A DNA stretch of 64,000 nucleotides from Nitrososphaerota archaeon. GTDB lineage: Archaea; Thermoproteota; Nitrososphaeria; Nitrososphaerales; Gagatemarchaeaceae. The notes beneath the pieces were generated by a model. The model ran no database searches. It worked only from the letters and a program-made list of their open reading frames with translations, and was not told where the DNA came from. Location of the stretch: NCBI GenBank assembly GCA_029785615.1, contig JAFLZH010000002.1, positions 91,214 to 155,213 of the forward strand, written 5' to 3'. Within the stretch, counting starts at the first letter, position 1. Every line of letters begins with the position of its first letter. A program made the translations under genes and the position numbers. Below, one piece after another: positions 50,728 through 57,958 of this stretch.

Positions 50728-51217
50728 GCTGCTTCTGACCGAGGCGGCCCGCGAGCGACCTTAACTTTTTCCAGTGGCTCCCCTTCCAGTAGACATGGCC
50801 ACATCTGACACACCTGAAGAACGCTCTGTGGCTTCGCTGCACGCTGGCAGGGACCTCCGCCGACACCCCTGCCTTCCCCACCCTTTCGAGGGCGCTCCCG
50901 CACAGCGAACAGAGCGGATCGCCCGTGACCAATGCCAGGCCCAACGGTCCCGCGGCGTCCGCTATCTCAGAAAGTCTCTTGCCGTCGCTCCCCCCTCTCA
51001 GCAGGATCGCGGGGACCCCCCTCGCCCTGGCGAAGCCCGCCAGTTCGCGGTCGGCGGTCAGAACGACCCTCCCTTCCGTGGCCGCGAATCTGACCAGCTG
51101 GGCGTCCTCCCCGCTGCCATAGTAGGAGGTGTCGAAGCCCAGCGCCCTGAGCTTTCTCGCCAGCGACCCGAGCATGGCGTCCGCGGCGAAGGTCGGTCTC
51201 GCCCTACCAGTCGCCAT
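50669..51217 (-). CDS. Mut7-C RNase-like protein with zinc ribbon
   Basis: Predicted 182-residue Mut7-C (PIN-like, DUF82) protein, a putative RNase. The N-terminal fold has FAADAMLGSLARKLRALGFD, VLTADRELAGFARARGVPAI and acidic residues of a PIN-type site. A C-terminal zinc ribbon follows (CSLCGSALE and CVRCGHVYWKGSHW). The ATG is at 51217. It heads the minus-strand group Mut7-C, AMMECR1, glycosyltransferase and lies 12 nt after the TyrRS C-terminal remnant. Confidence 0.85.
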   Translation of the reverse strand: MATGRARPTFAADAMLGSLARKLRALGFDTSYYGSGEDAQLVRFAATEGRVVLTADRELAGFARARGVPAILLRGGSDGKRLSEIADAAGPLGLALVTGDPLCSLCGSALERVGKAGVSAEVPASVQRSHRAFFRCVRCGHVYWKGSHWKKLRSLAGRLGQKQLATNNRRGEDGGSAGEGDP

Positions 51218-51229
51218 GGGGCGCAGGAC

Positions 51230-51664
51230 CTACCTTGTGGTCTCCGCGGTCTTCACGGACTCGTAGAGCCTGCGCGCCGCAGGGTCTTTCTCGAAGTGTT
51301 CCCTGATTGGCGCGATTATGGCGTCGAGGGCGCCGGCCACCCCCTTTTTGAGGTCAGCCGGGTGCAGCTTGCCAGCCAGGTACGCCTCTTCAAGCTCCGC
51401 ATAGGCGGTAAACTCTACCGTTCCGCCGTACTTCTCCGGCCTTTCTATCCTGAGGGTCTTTAGCTTCCTGAAGATGATGTACTTCGAGTAGTCCATCAGC
51501 GCATTGCCTGCCGCGACCTTGGGCGGGCAGTAGGCCGAGTTCACCTTGCGGGAAATCACTTCGACCCCGTCGTGGACGAAGATGGAACTCTCAGGCTTGC
51601 TCTTACTCATCTTGCTCGCTATCTCCGAGTCCAGGGCACGCATGTCAGGGCAAAACACTTTCAC
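51230..51664 (-). pseudogene. tyrS: host tyrS remnant, C-terminal part
   Basis: Encodes up to 144 residues of a tyrosyl-tRNA synthetase from just before KMSKS (SEIASKMSKSKPESSIFVHD) to the natural C-terminus (GKLHPADLKKG; PIREHFEKDPAARRLYESVK). The catalytic Rossmann core is missing and the next bases upstream belong to the insert. The matching N-terminal piece is at 54086-54289 on the same strand. GC and codon use match the host. A GTG at 51664 could in theory start a peptide, but no promoter at the usual spacing serves it. Confidence 0.88.
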
Positions 51665-51733
51665 ACACGTCTCGAGGCAGATGGCACGGGAACGCCTGAT
51701 GCTTTTATCGATTATGAATGACTACAATTCGAC

Positions 51734-52843
51734 GTGTTGGACGAGGTCATCCTACGCGGCACGGCAGAGCCCTGGGAGAACGATTACTCGGACATCAAGC
51801 GATGCTGGCTCTGCGACCTCCCCAGCGAAGCAGAGATTTGCTCATACTGCACAATAAAACCAAAGCCAAAGCGCCAACCCTCTGAGCTGAGGTGGCCGCC
51901 ATCAGAGGGTGACCTGGAAAAGCTCTACAATGATTCGGGGATGAGCCTTCATGATATCGCCAGATTCGTGGGCAGGGGATACGCTACTGTCCATTATTGG
52001 TTTCGCAAGTACGACTTGGTGAGAAGAAACCGTGAGGAAGCGTCGAGGTCGATCGTGAGAAAGTATCCGGTAAGAGGGTTTTCTGGCCGCATTTCAGAGA
52101 AGGCATACATGTTTGGGATTGCATTTGGCGATTTGCACGTCAAAAAATCGCACAAATCGATTGAGGTCTACACATCTACGAGCGTACCTTCGATGGTTGA
52201 TCTGTTGATAGACACGTTCGCCAAATACGCTCGGGCCAAGATTACACCCACTATCTATTATTTGAAGGGGAAGAAAATTGGCGGATGGCGTGTAAGGGCG
52301 TTCTTGGATCGGTCTTTCGCCTTCCTCCTAGAGAAGTACTCCGCTACCGTGCCTGATTGGGTCACATCATCAGATGATACATTTTGGTCATTTCTCGCTG
52401 GGCTTTTCGACTCGGAAGGCCATTCCGGAATATACAACAGCGAGAGACACCACGGAGGTTCTACAACACAACTGACTATAGTCAACACGAATCTGAAACT
52501 TATTCGATGGCTTCGTTCACGAATGGAGGCGCGTGGTTTCCATCCGATAATCTCATCAGAACGATCTAACACAAGTGTATGGTACAGGCTGGAATTCGGA
52601 CGGAGAGAAGAGCTTCAAACGCTACTCAGGATTCTACCGTCCCGTCATCCAAAGAAGAAGGTCGTCGCCCGACTGTTGCTCAAGATACCTACAAGGATGG
52701 ATGCGGAAACAAGTTCGAGAATTATCCAGGAATACAAGTTGCTAAAGCAGGCGATGAAGGAGGATGACAGAAGACAGGGGTTGTCTTCCATCTTTGTCCT
52801 TGAACAAACGTTTCACTCGAAGGACCAGAAGGACCAAGGCTAG
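51734..52843 (+). CDS. free-standing LAGLIDADG homing endonuclease-like protein
   Basis: Predicted 369-residue protein: an N-terminal zinc-ribbon-like motif (CWLC at 24-27 and CSYC at 36-39), a helix-turn-helix (SLHDIARFVGRGYATVHYWF, about 71-90), then two dodecapeptide motifs, AYMFGIAFGDLHV (124-136) and FLAGLFDSEGHSG (220-232). Both motifs keep an acidic residue, so DNA cleavage is plausible. GTG 51734 lies 28 nt after cttttatcg. Third-position A/T is much more common than in neighbours, indicating recent transfer. Its natural target is inferred to be the deleted core of the host tyrS. Confidence 0.88.
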   Translation: MLDEVILRGTAEPWENDYSDIKRCWLCDLPSEAEICSYCTIKPKPKRQPSELRWPPSEGDLEKLYNDSGMSLHDIARFVGRGYATVHYWFRKYDLVRRNREEASRSIVRKYPVRGFSGRISEKAYMFGIAFGDLHVKKSHKSIEVYTSTSVPSMVDLLIDTFAKYARAKITPTIYYLKGKKIGGWRVRAFLDRSFAFLLEKYSATVPDWVTSSDDTFWSFLAGLFDSEGHSGIYNSERHHGGSTTQLTIVNTNLKLIRWLRSRMEARGFHPIISSERSNTSVWYRLEFGRREELQTLLRILPSRHPKKKVVARLLLKIPTRMDAETSSRIIQEYKLLKQAMKEDDRRQGLSSIFVLEQTFHSKDQKDQG

Positions 52844-52921
52844 CCTCGGTGGAGACGGGGAGACGGGGTCGTGCGAATCCAATCCCGCAAATGCTCTTTA
52901 AGAGCGCTCGAGAGCCGTAGT

Positions 52922-54013
52922 ATGTTGGCTTCGAGATTGGAATCCCTCAAGGCGACTCCAACTGAGGAGTTGCTCCAAGCGGATGAGTTTGCGGAACTTG
53001 TGGAACGGGAAACCCGTCCGAAGATGTACGTCGGGTTTGAAATCAGCGGGCAAGTGCACCTTGGCACGGGGATATTGAGCATGGCGAAAGTGAGAGACTT
53101 TCAAAGGGCCGGGTTCGAATGCACAATTTTCCTAGCCGATTGGCACAGTTGGTTGAATGGAAAGTTGAATGGAGACTTGGAGACCATTAGAGAGGTCGCA
53201 GGTGGCTATTTCAAAGCGGCGCTCGGAATCGGACTGAAGAGTGCCGGGGGCGATTCGGAATCTGTTAAGTTCGTAATGGGGAGCCAAATCTATGACCAGG
53301 AATATTGGGCACGCTTAGTCAATGTCTGCAAGAACCTGACGCTCAAGAGGGTCCAAAGGATGATCACCATTATGGGTCGCAAGGAGGGTGAAGAAACCAA
53401 CTTCGCCCAGTTAGTCTATCCACCGATGCAAATAGCGGATATTTTCCAACTCGGTGTGCACGTCGCCCAAGGAGGCATGGATCAGCGCAAAGCCCATGTA
53501 GGCGCAAGGGAGGTGGCTGACAAACTGGGGTTGCAGAAGCCGTTGGCTTTGCATCATCATCTACTCCTGGGCCTTACAGCGAGCGGTAGATCAATGCTGC
53601 CTTCTGGCGGGGATTTAACCGAACTCAAGACTGAGTTGAAAATGAGCAAGAGCAAGCCCCGTTCGGCCATATTCATCCATGATTCCCCTGAGGAAATAGA
53701 ACGGAAGATTATGGCAGGGTACTGCCCTGAGAAGGAAACTGAGCTCAACCCGGTGATTGACATACTTGAGTACGTTGTGCTCCCTGTAAAGCACAGGATT
53801 AAGATTGAACGTTCTCAGAAATATGGGGGAGACTTTGAGGTAAGGGACGCGGCAGAACTCAAATCAGCCTATGCCCAAGGCAACTTACACCCGCTTGACC
53901 TGAAAATATCCACAATCAGGCTCTTGGTAGATTTGTTGCGACCAGCACGAGAATTCTTTGAGGGCCACAGAGAATTGCTCTCGGTATTCCCCCGGGTCCA
54001 GACCAAAGAGTAA
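52922..54013 (+). CDS. tyrS: tyrosyl-tRNA synthetase, horizontally acquired, full length
   Basis: Predicted 363-residue class I TyrRS, apparently the only complete one here. The HIGH-equivalent is SGQVHLGTG (residues 42-50). Tyr and ATP pocket segments are FLADWHSWLNGKLNGDLETI and QGGMDQRKAHVGARE (about 183-197), with KMSKSK at about 240. ATG 52922 lies about 23 nt after a ctctttaagag box. The upstream in-frame extension to 52871 is rejected. It is opposite in strand to, and clearly diverged from, the host remnant (compare GNLHPLDLK with GKLHPADLK). Lower GC than neighbours indicates acquisition with the endonuclease. Confidence 0.94.
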   Translation: MLASRLESLKATPTEELLQADEFAELVERETRPKMYVGFEISGQVHLGTGILSMAKVRDFQRAGFECTIFLADWHSWLNGKLNGDLETIREVAGGYFKAALGIGLKSAGGDSESVKFVMGSQIYDQEYWARLVNVCKNLTLKRVQRMITIMGRKEGEETNFAQLVYPPMQIADIFQLGVHVAQGGMDQRKAHVGAREVADKLGLQKPLALHHHLLLGLTASGRSMLPSGGDLTELKTELKMSKSKPRSAIFIHDSPEEIERKIMAGYCPEKETELNPVIDILEYVVLPVKHRIKIERSQKYGGDFEVRDAAELKSAYAQGNLHPLDLKISTIRLLVDLLRPAREFFEGHRELLSVFPRVQTKE

Positions 54014-54025
54014 TCCTGATTACTC
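54008..54025. repeat. perfect palindrome at the tyrS stop codon
   Basis: GAGTAATC-CT-GATTACTC, 8-bp perfect arms enclosing the TAA stop of the acquired tyrS. It could be a protein-binding site, a transcript-end structure or a relic of an element boundary. No further copy was noticed in the window. Confidence 0.45.
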
Positions 54026-54085
54026 GAAGAACGATTCGACTCTGAAGTGGACATCGCAGTTTTAGACGGCGATTCCTTCATCAAG

Positions 54086-54289
54086 CTAAAGACATGTTCG
54101 CCTTAGGCTACTGCAGATTTGAATTGGAAATGGGACTTCGCCGAATTGAAAGTGTGTAAGCCCGCTGGGCTCGAAACCGTCGTAGGCCGTCGGGTGCTCA
54201 TTCGTCTCGAGCAGAGCCCTCAGCTCGGCCTCCGTGATCACCTCCTCCCCCACCCCCTTGACAAGCTCCAGCCTCGATTCCAGGTCCAT
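54086..54289 (-). pseudogene. tyrS: host tyrS remnant, N-terminal part
   Basis: The first 50 residues are an intact TyrRS N-terminus, from MDLESRLELV to GFEPSGLTHFQFG, ending exactly at the HIGH-equivalent (HFQFG, residues 46-50; the same numbering as HLGTG in the acquired enzyme). Then 17 unrelated residues precede a stop. ATG 54289 still lies 26 nt from a minus-strand gttttaacc box, so a 67-residue dead-end peptide may be made. Host-like GC holds up to about base 54155. Confidence 0.87.
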
Positions 54290-54405
54290 CTGCACCCGGT
54301 CTCCGCGGCTCCGGTTAAAACAGTTGACAGCGAGGGGTGTAGGATGCGACCCAGCAGCTAGAAAGTCTTAACTACGTTCAGGAGCGGCTGGCTTTCCGAA
54401 TTCTA

Positions 54406-54879
54406 TTGCCCAACGCGAGGCACTGGGTGTACGGAGCCGCGATAGCTACCTATGTCCTCAGCGTCTGGGGTGCCTACGTCACCGTAGGCGACTTCGGTGC
54501 CGGGTGCGGGACGGGGTTGGGAGCCAGCTGGCCTCTCTGCAACGGCGCCCTCTTCCCGAGCTTCGCCCACTACGCCACCCTGATAGAGTATATCCACAGG
54601 ATGCTGAGCGTGGTCGCGGGGCTGGTGATTCTCTACGCCACCGTCAAGGTCTGGAGGGTGAAGCCGAGGCCGTCCCTCCCGTCCAAGCTCATGCTCCTAG
54701 CCATTGTGCTGATACCCATCCAGGTCGGAATCGGCGGAGGGGTCATAGCGTCAGGGCTGGCCCCGACCGTCGCGACGACGCACTTCGCCTTCGCCCTCGT
54801 GATCTTGGCGATCATAGTCTTCGCGGGGGCCCTGATGTTCGCGGAAGCGAGGCAAAGGGGCCTGCCAGCGAAGAGTTAG
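54406..54879 (+). CDS. ctaA: heme A synthase-like protein (half-size CtaA/Cox15)
   Basis: Predicted 157-residue membrane protein with four transmembrane helices, matching half-size archaeal CtaA that dimerises to oxidise heme O to heme A. Conserved histidines are in LIEYIHRMLSVVAGL and VATTHFAFAL. A Cys pair in the extracytoplasmic loop (GAGCGTGLGASWPLC) resembles the CtaA disulfide loop. It implies an aa3-type terminal oxidase. TTG 54406 is the likely start. CtaB is at 56.7 kb. Bases 54880-55060 hold nothing I can identify. Confidence 0.86.
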   Translation: MPNARHWVYGAAIATYVLSVWGAYVTVGDFGAGCGTGLGASWPLCNGALFPSFAHYATLIEYIHRMLSVVAGLVILYATVKVWRVKPRPSLPSKLMLLAIVLIPIQVGIGGGVIASGLAPTVATTHFAFALVILAIIVFAGALMFAEARQRGLPAKS

Positions 54880-55060
54880 CGCCGCCGTCGCCGCTCCTCG
54901 GGACGCCTGACCTGCTGGAGCAGGACCTCAGGACGTCGAGGCTACGGCCGCGAGGGACAGCCCTTTGACGGGCGAGGAGGCGGCAGCGTGTGTTGTGAGC
55001 GACCGCGGGAGACGCGTCAAATCCAGGCCCAGCGCCGCCATCAGAGAGCCGAGTTCTAGC

Positions 55061-55396
55061 CTATGCTTTCTTGATCAGGGTCTCGACCTTCGACTTCAGC
55101 ACCGTCGAAGGGACGGCCCCCACCACTATGTCTTCCACTTTGCCCTTCGAGAAGAACATGACGGTGGGGATGCTCATTATGCCGAACTGCGACGCGAGTT
55201 CCTGGTTGGCGTCCGTGTCCACCTTCACGAACTTTACTCTGCCGTCATACTCCTTGGAGAGCTGATGGATCACCGGCTCCATCATCTTGCAGGGGCCGCA
55301 CCAGTCGGCGTAAAAGTCCACGACCACAGGCTGGGAGGCTTTCACGACCGCGTCCTGGAACCCGCTCGACTTCACTGAGATAACTGAATCTGTCAT
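55061..55396 (-). CDS. trxA: thioredoxin
   Basis: Predicted 111-residue thioredoxin with the redox site VDFYADWCGPCKMMEPVI, the cis-Pro loop MSIPTVMFFSKG and the buried Asp. It is a general disulfide reductant. ATG 55396 lies about 30 nt from a minus-strand ttcataaatc box that overlaps the 3' end of thiI; a longer frame is rejected. It follows ThiI on the same strand. Confidence 0.94.
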   Translation of the reverse strand: MTDSVISVKSSGFQDAVVKASQPVVVDFYADWCGPCKMMEPVIHQLSKEYDGRVKFVKVDTDANQELASQFGIMSIPTVMFFSKGKVEDIVVGAVPSTVLKSKVETLIKKA

Positions 55397-55421
55397 GTGC
55401 TGAACCAACCCGTTTCCCTGT

Positions 55422-56645
55422 TCATAAATCTGCCTTGGGCCCGACTGCACAGGCCCTGGGCATGGACTCGGCCAGGTTGGAGCTCTTCAGCACGTCCCCG
55501 ACCGGGTTGTAGGAGACCAGGGTACCCTGGTCGAGAACCGTCTGCACTAGTTCCGGGAGCCTCAGCCTCCGGACGTATTCGTCGACAAGGTCAGACTTGA
55601 CCCGCGTCCGAGGATGTCTGGTTATGATGGCGCAGCAGTCTTTGTACTCCTCAAGAGAGAGGTCGTACGTCGAGATGCGCCTGGCCATGCCTATGATCTC
55701 GTCCTTGTCGTAGGCAAGGAGCGGCCTGAGTATCGGCAAAGAGGAGCCGTGGTCGAAGGACGCCAGGTTCCACAGAGTCTGGGAGGCCGCCTGGGAGAGG
55801 GAGTCGCCGGTAGAGACGGCGACGGCGCCGAGGGCAGGCGCCAGCGCCTCCGCGGTCATCCGCATGAATCTTCGGAAGAGCGACGGCTCAAGGTCCCCCG
55901 GCCCCTCGGCGGTTGCCAGCTGGTACTCCGCGAATGGGATTAGGATCAAGGTGCTCTTCCCACCATAGGAAGAGAGTACCTTGACCTGCTTTGTGACCTT
56001 GCTGTCCAGAGCATTCCTGGGGGTCGGCGCGAGATAGAAGTGGAGGTAGACGGGCACGCATCCCCGCTTCATCAGGAGCCACGCCGCCACCGGGGAGTCG
56101 ATTCCTCCGGAAAAGAGATGCAGGACCCGGCCTGCCGTCCCCACAGGGAGACCGCCTGGTCCGGGGGTCTTGTTGGAATAGACGAACGCGTTGGACTTCG
56201 TCACGTCGACACGGATCACGACCTCCGGATTGGTGAGATCCACCTTCATCCCTGTCTCCTCCTGGACGGCTGCCCCAAGCCTCACCGCCAGATCCCTCGA
56301 GGTCAACGGGTAACCCTTGTCGGAGCGCCTCGGCTCGACCTTGAAGGTTCTCCCACTCGACGTCCTGGCCGCGTCTAGCACCGCCCGCCGGATCGTGCCA
56401 AAGTCGAGCCCCACCGGCGTGACCTCCGAGAACCAGGCTATGCCGAAGGTCCTCCTCAGCCGTGCCGTGACTTCCTGGGTGGTCCCAGCCGCGTTGACCA
56501 CGAACCTCCCCTCTCTGAGCTCGACCTCGGGGGCGAGCCCGCTCAGCGACCGGGCTATGTTCCTGCGGAGCACGCGGACAAACTCGGGCCTGTTCTTCCC
56601 CTTCAAAGCGACCTCAGAGTAGTGGACCACGTATGCGGGGGCCAT
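55422..56645 (-). CDS. thiI: tRNA 4-thiouridine sulfurtransferase (ThiI, no rhodanese)
   Basis: Predicted 407-residue ThiI: NFLD (VVHYSEVALKGKNRPEFVRV), THUMP, and the PP-loop AANH domain with HLFSGGIDSPVAAWLLMKRG, where the SGGIDS motif is intact. It activates U8 of tRNA for thiolation and may serve thiazole synthesis. The rhodanese domain of bacterial ThiI is absent, as usual in archaea; sulfide or another carrier must supply sulfur. DEIIGMARRISTYDLSLEEY and CCAIITRHPRTRVK match the C-terminal domain. Confidence 0.93.
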   Translation of the reverse strand: MAPAYVVHYSEVALKGKNRPEFVRVLRRNIARSLSGLAPEVELREGRFVVNAAGTTQEVTARLRRTFGIAWFSEVTPVGLDFGTIRRAVLDAARTSSGRTFKVEPRRSDKGYPLTSRDLAVRLGAAVQEETGMKVDLTNPEVVIRVDVTKSNAFVYSNKTPGPGGLPVGTAGRVLHLFSGGIDSPVAAWLLMKRGCVPVYLHFYLAPTPRNALDSKVTKQVKVLSSYGGKSTLILIPFAEYQLATAEGPGDLEPSLFRRFMRMTAEALAPALGAVAVSTGDSLSQAASQTLWNLASFDHGSSLPILRPLLAYDKDEIIGMARRISTYDLSLEEYKDCCAIITRHPRTRVKSDLVDEYVRRLRLPELVQTVLDQGTLVSYNPVGDVLKSSNLAESMPRACAVGPKADL

Positions 56646-56699
56646 GGGCAGGTTCGGCCTCCGCCTGAGCGACGATTAAGCCGTTCGGCCTGGGAAAGG

Positions 56700-57566
56700 T
56701 CAGCGCAGGACTGCGGCCACCATCGCGACCAGGAAAATGATCGCAAGGTACGGGCTTGAGAACTTGAACGCTAGCCATGCGTTGTCCTTGGTCGGGTCCC
56801 TGAAGAGCTTGATGTTGGTCCCCAAGAGCAGCAGGTCGAAGACGAGAGCAGCAGCGAGGTATACGAAGAACCCAGGGCCGCGGAAGTAGAACACGTATGC
56901 GAGGCTCACGGGTATGAGGAGGAGGGTGTTGAAGACGATATATCTCGAAGCAGCCACGGGGCCGACCACCGACGGGAGCATCGGCACGTTGACAGCAGAG
57001 TAATCCTCCTCGGTGATGACTGCGAGGGACCAGAAGTGGCTCGGGGTCCACACGAAGACGAGGGCGCCGAGCAGCCAGCCAACTTCCGCGCTGCTGTAGG
57101 TGACGGCGTACCACCCCGCCAGGGCCGCGCAGCTGCCTGCAAACCCGCCCAGCACGATGTTCCAGCTCGTCCTGGGCTTGAGGAAGAGGGTGTAGACAGG
57201 GACATAGACGAAGGCGCCGAGGGCGATGAAGAAGGTCGCGAAGAAGTCCAGCGTGAGGGCCGCGACCACGATCCCGGCGGCGAGCAGCCCGAGTCCCAGC
57301 ATGAGGGCATGCGACGGCTGCACTATCCTCCCGGCCGGGAGCGGCCTCCCCATCGTCCTCTTCATCTTCGCGTCCATTCCCATCTCGAGATAGCTGTTCA
57401 ACGCCAGGGCTCCGCTGGATGCCAGCGCCCCCCCCACAAGCACCCCGGCCAGGGTCAGGAGCGGAGGGAGCCCCCTCGCTGCGACGACGGCTGAACCCAG
57501 AGCAGCCATGAGAAGCAGCGGCGTGATCTTCGGCTTCGTGAGGGCGAGATAGTCAGAGAAGCTCAA
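56700..57566 (-). CDS. ctaB: protoheme IX farnesyltransferase (heme O synthase)
   Basis: Predicted 288-residue UbiA-type membrane enzyme with about eight helices. The first Asp-rich motif is ALNSYLEMGMDAKMKRTMGR, characteristic of CtaB/Cox10 (NxxxDxxxD). The second loop contains YSAVNVPMLPSVVGP and DLLLLGTNIKLFRDPTKDNA. It converts heme B to heme O, feeding CtaA. TTG 57566 lies about 27 nt from a minus-strand gcatac-rich box. Confidence 0.92.
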   Translation of the reverse strand: MSFSDYLALTKPKITPLLLMAALGSAVVAARGLPPLLTLAGVLVGGALASSGALALNSYLEMGMDAKMKRTMGRPLPAGRIVQPSHALMLGLGLLAAGIVVAALTLDFFATFFIALGAFVYVPVYTLFLKPRTSWNIVLGGFAGSCAALAGWYAVTYSSAEVGWLLGALVFVWTPSHFWSLAVITEEDYSAVNVPMLPSVVGPVAASRYIVFNTLLLIPVSLAYVFYFRGPGFFVYLAAALVFDLLLLGTNIKLFRDPTKDNAWLAFKFSSPYLAIIFLVAMVAAVLR

Positions 57567-57692
57567 ACAATCGACTCCGGTTGTGCTTGGGCGTATGCGT
57601 TGTGTATTTTGGTCTTGCTCGTGCGGCTCTGGGCGGCTACGCGTGCCAGACCGTTGAAACGCTTAAGAAATCTCTGCATTCTGGGCGACCGT

Positions 57693-57850
57693 CCCGCGGT
57701 AGCTCAGCCTGGTAGTCCCCTAGAGGGGCCAATAGCTTCCGGCTGTAGAGGTCGGCCATCGGCTGACCCGTCCAGCCTACACAGGCCACAGTGACCGGAG
57801 TGTCGCAGGCTCAAAAGGTGCCTTGGCACCTGACAATCCTGCCCGCGGGA
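57693..57850 (+). tRNA. tRNA-Tyr (GTA anticodon) with three predicted introns
   Basis: Acceptor CCCGCGG (57693-57699) pairs perfectly with CCGCGGG (57843-57849); discriminator A57850; CCA is not encoded. C1:G72 is the archaeal/eukaryal Tyr identity pair. The D stem GCTC pairs with GAGC only after removal of about 18 nt (57716-57733). The anticodon stem TCCGG/CCGGA (57738-57742, 57795-57799) has anticodon GTA at 57745-57747 and a 45-nt intron (57749-57793) at the canonical 37/38 site. The T stem GCAGG/CCTGC (57805-57809, 57838-57842) encloses a 28-nt loop, implying a 21-nt intron containing AGGTGCC-TT-GGCACCT. The mature length is 74 nt. A gcttaagaa box lies about 29 nt upstream. Confidence 0.9.
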
Positions 57851-57958
57851 CACACTACTGCTGCGCGTGCGCTCCCCGTCACCTCCATCCGCGGTGTGGC
57901 GCCAGGCCCGGTGCTCAAGGAACCGTTTTATCCCCCGCTTGTGCGGGCTGAAAGAGCG

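Larger units (their letters stand above)
51655..54155. mobile_element. insert replacing the host tyrS core: LAGLIDADG gene plus foreign TyrRS
   Basis: About 2.5 kb of visibly lower GC DNA between two fragments of one host gene. It carries, on the plus strand and each behind its own TATA-like box, a LAGLIDADG endonuclease-like gene and a complete TyrRS. About 170 codons of the host tyrS are absent, so this is replacement and not simple insertion. A 9-bp inverted match marks the two edges: ACACTTTCA at 51655-51663 and TGAAAGTGT at 54147-54155. The exact boundaries are uncertain by tens of bases. Confidence 0.8.

Noticed and set aside
52851..52867. Tandem gagacgggg repeat just before the acquired tyrS
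   Set aside because: Only two copies of a 9-nt unit in the short spacer; too little to call a functional repeat.
51230..54289. Interpretation of the tyrS locus as a group I intron or intein interrupting one gene
   Set aside because: The insert is antisense to the host gene, lacks splicing residues or intron structure, has its own promoters, and about 170 host codons are missing, so splicing could not restore the host protein.
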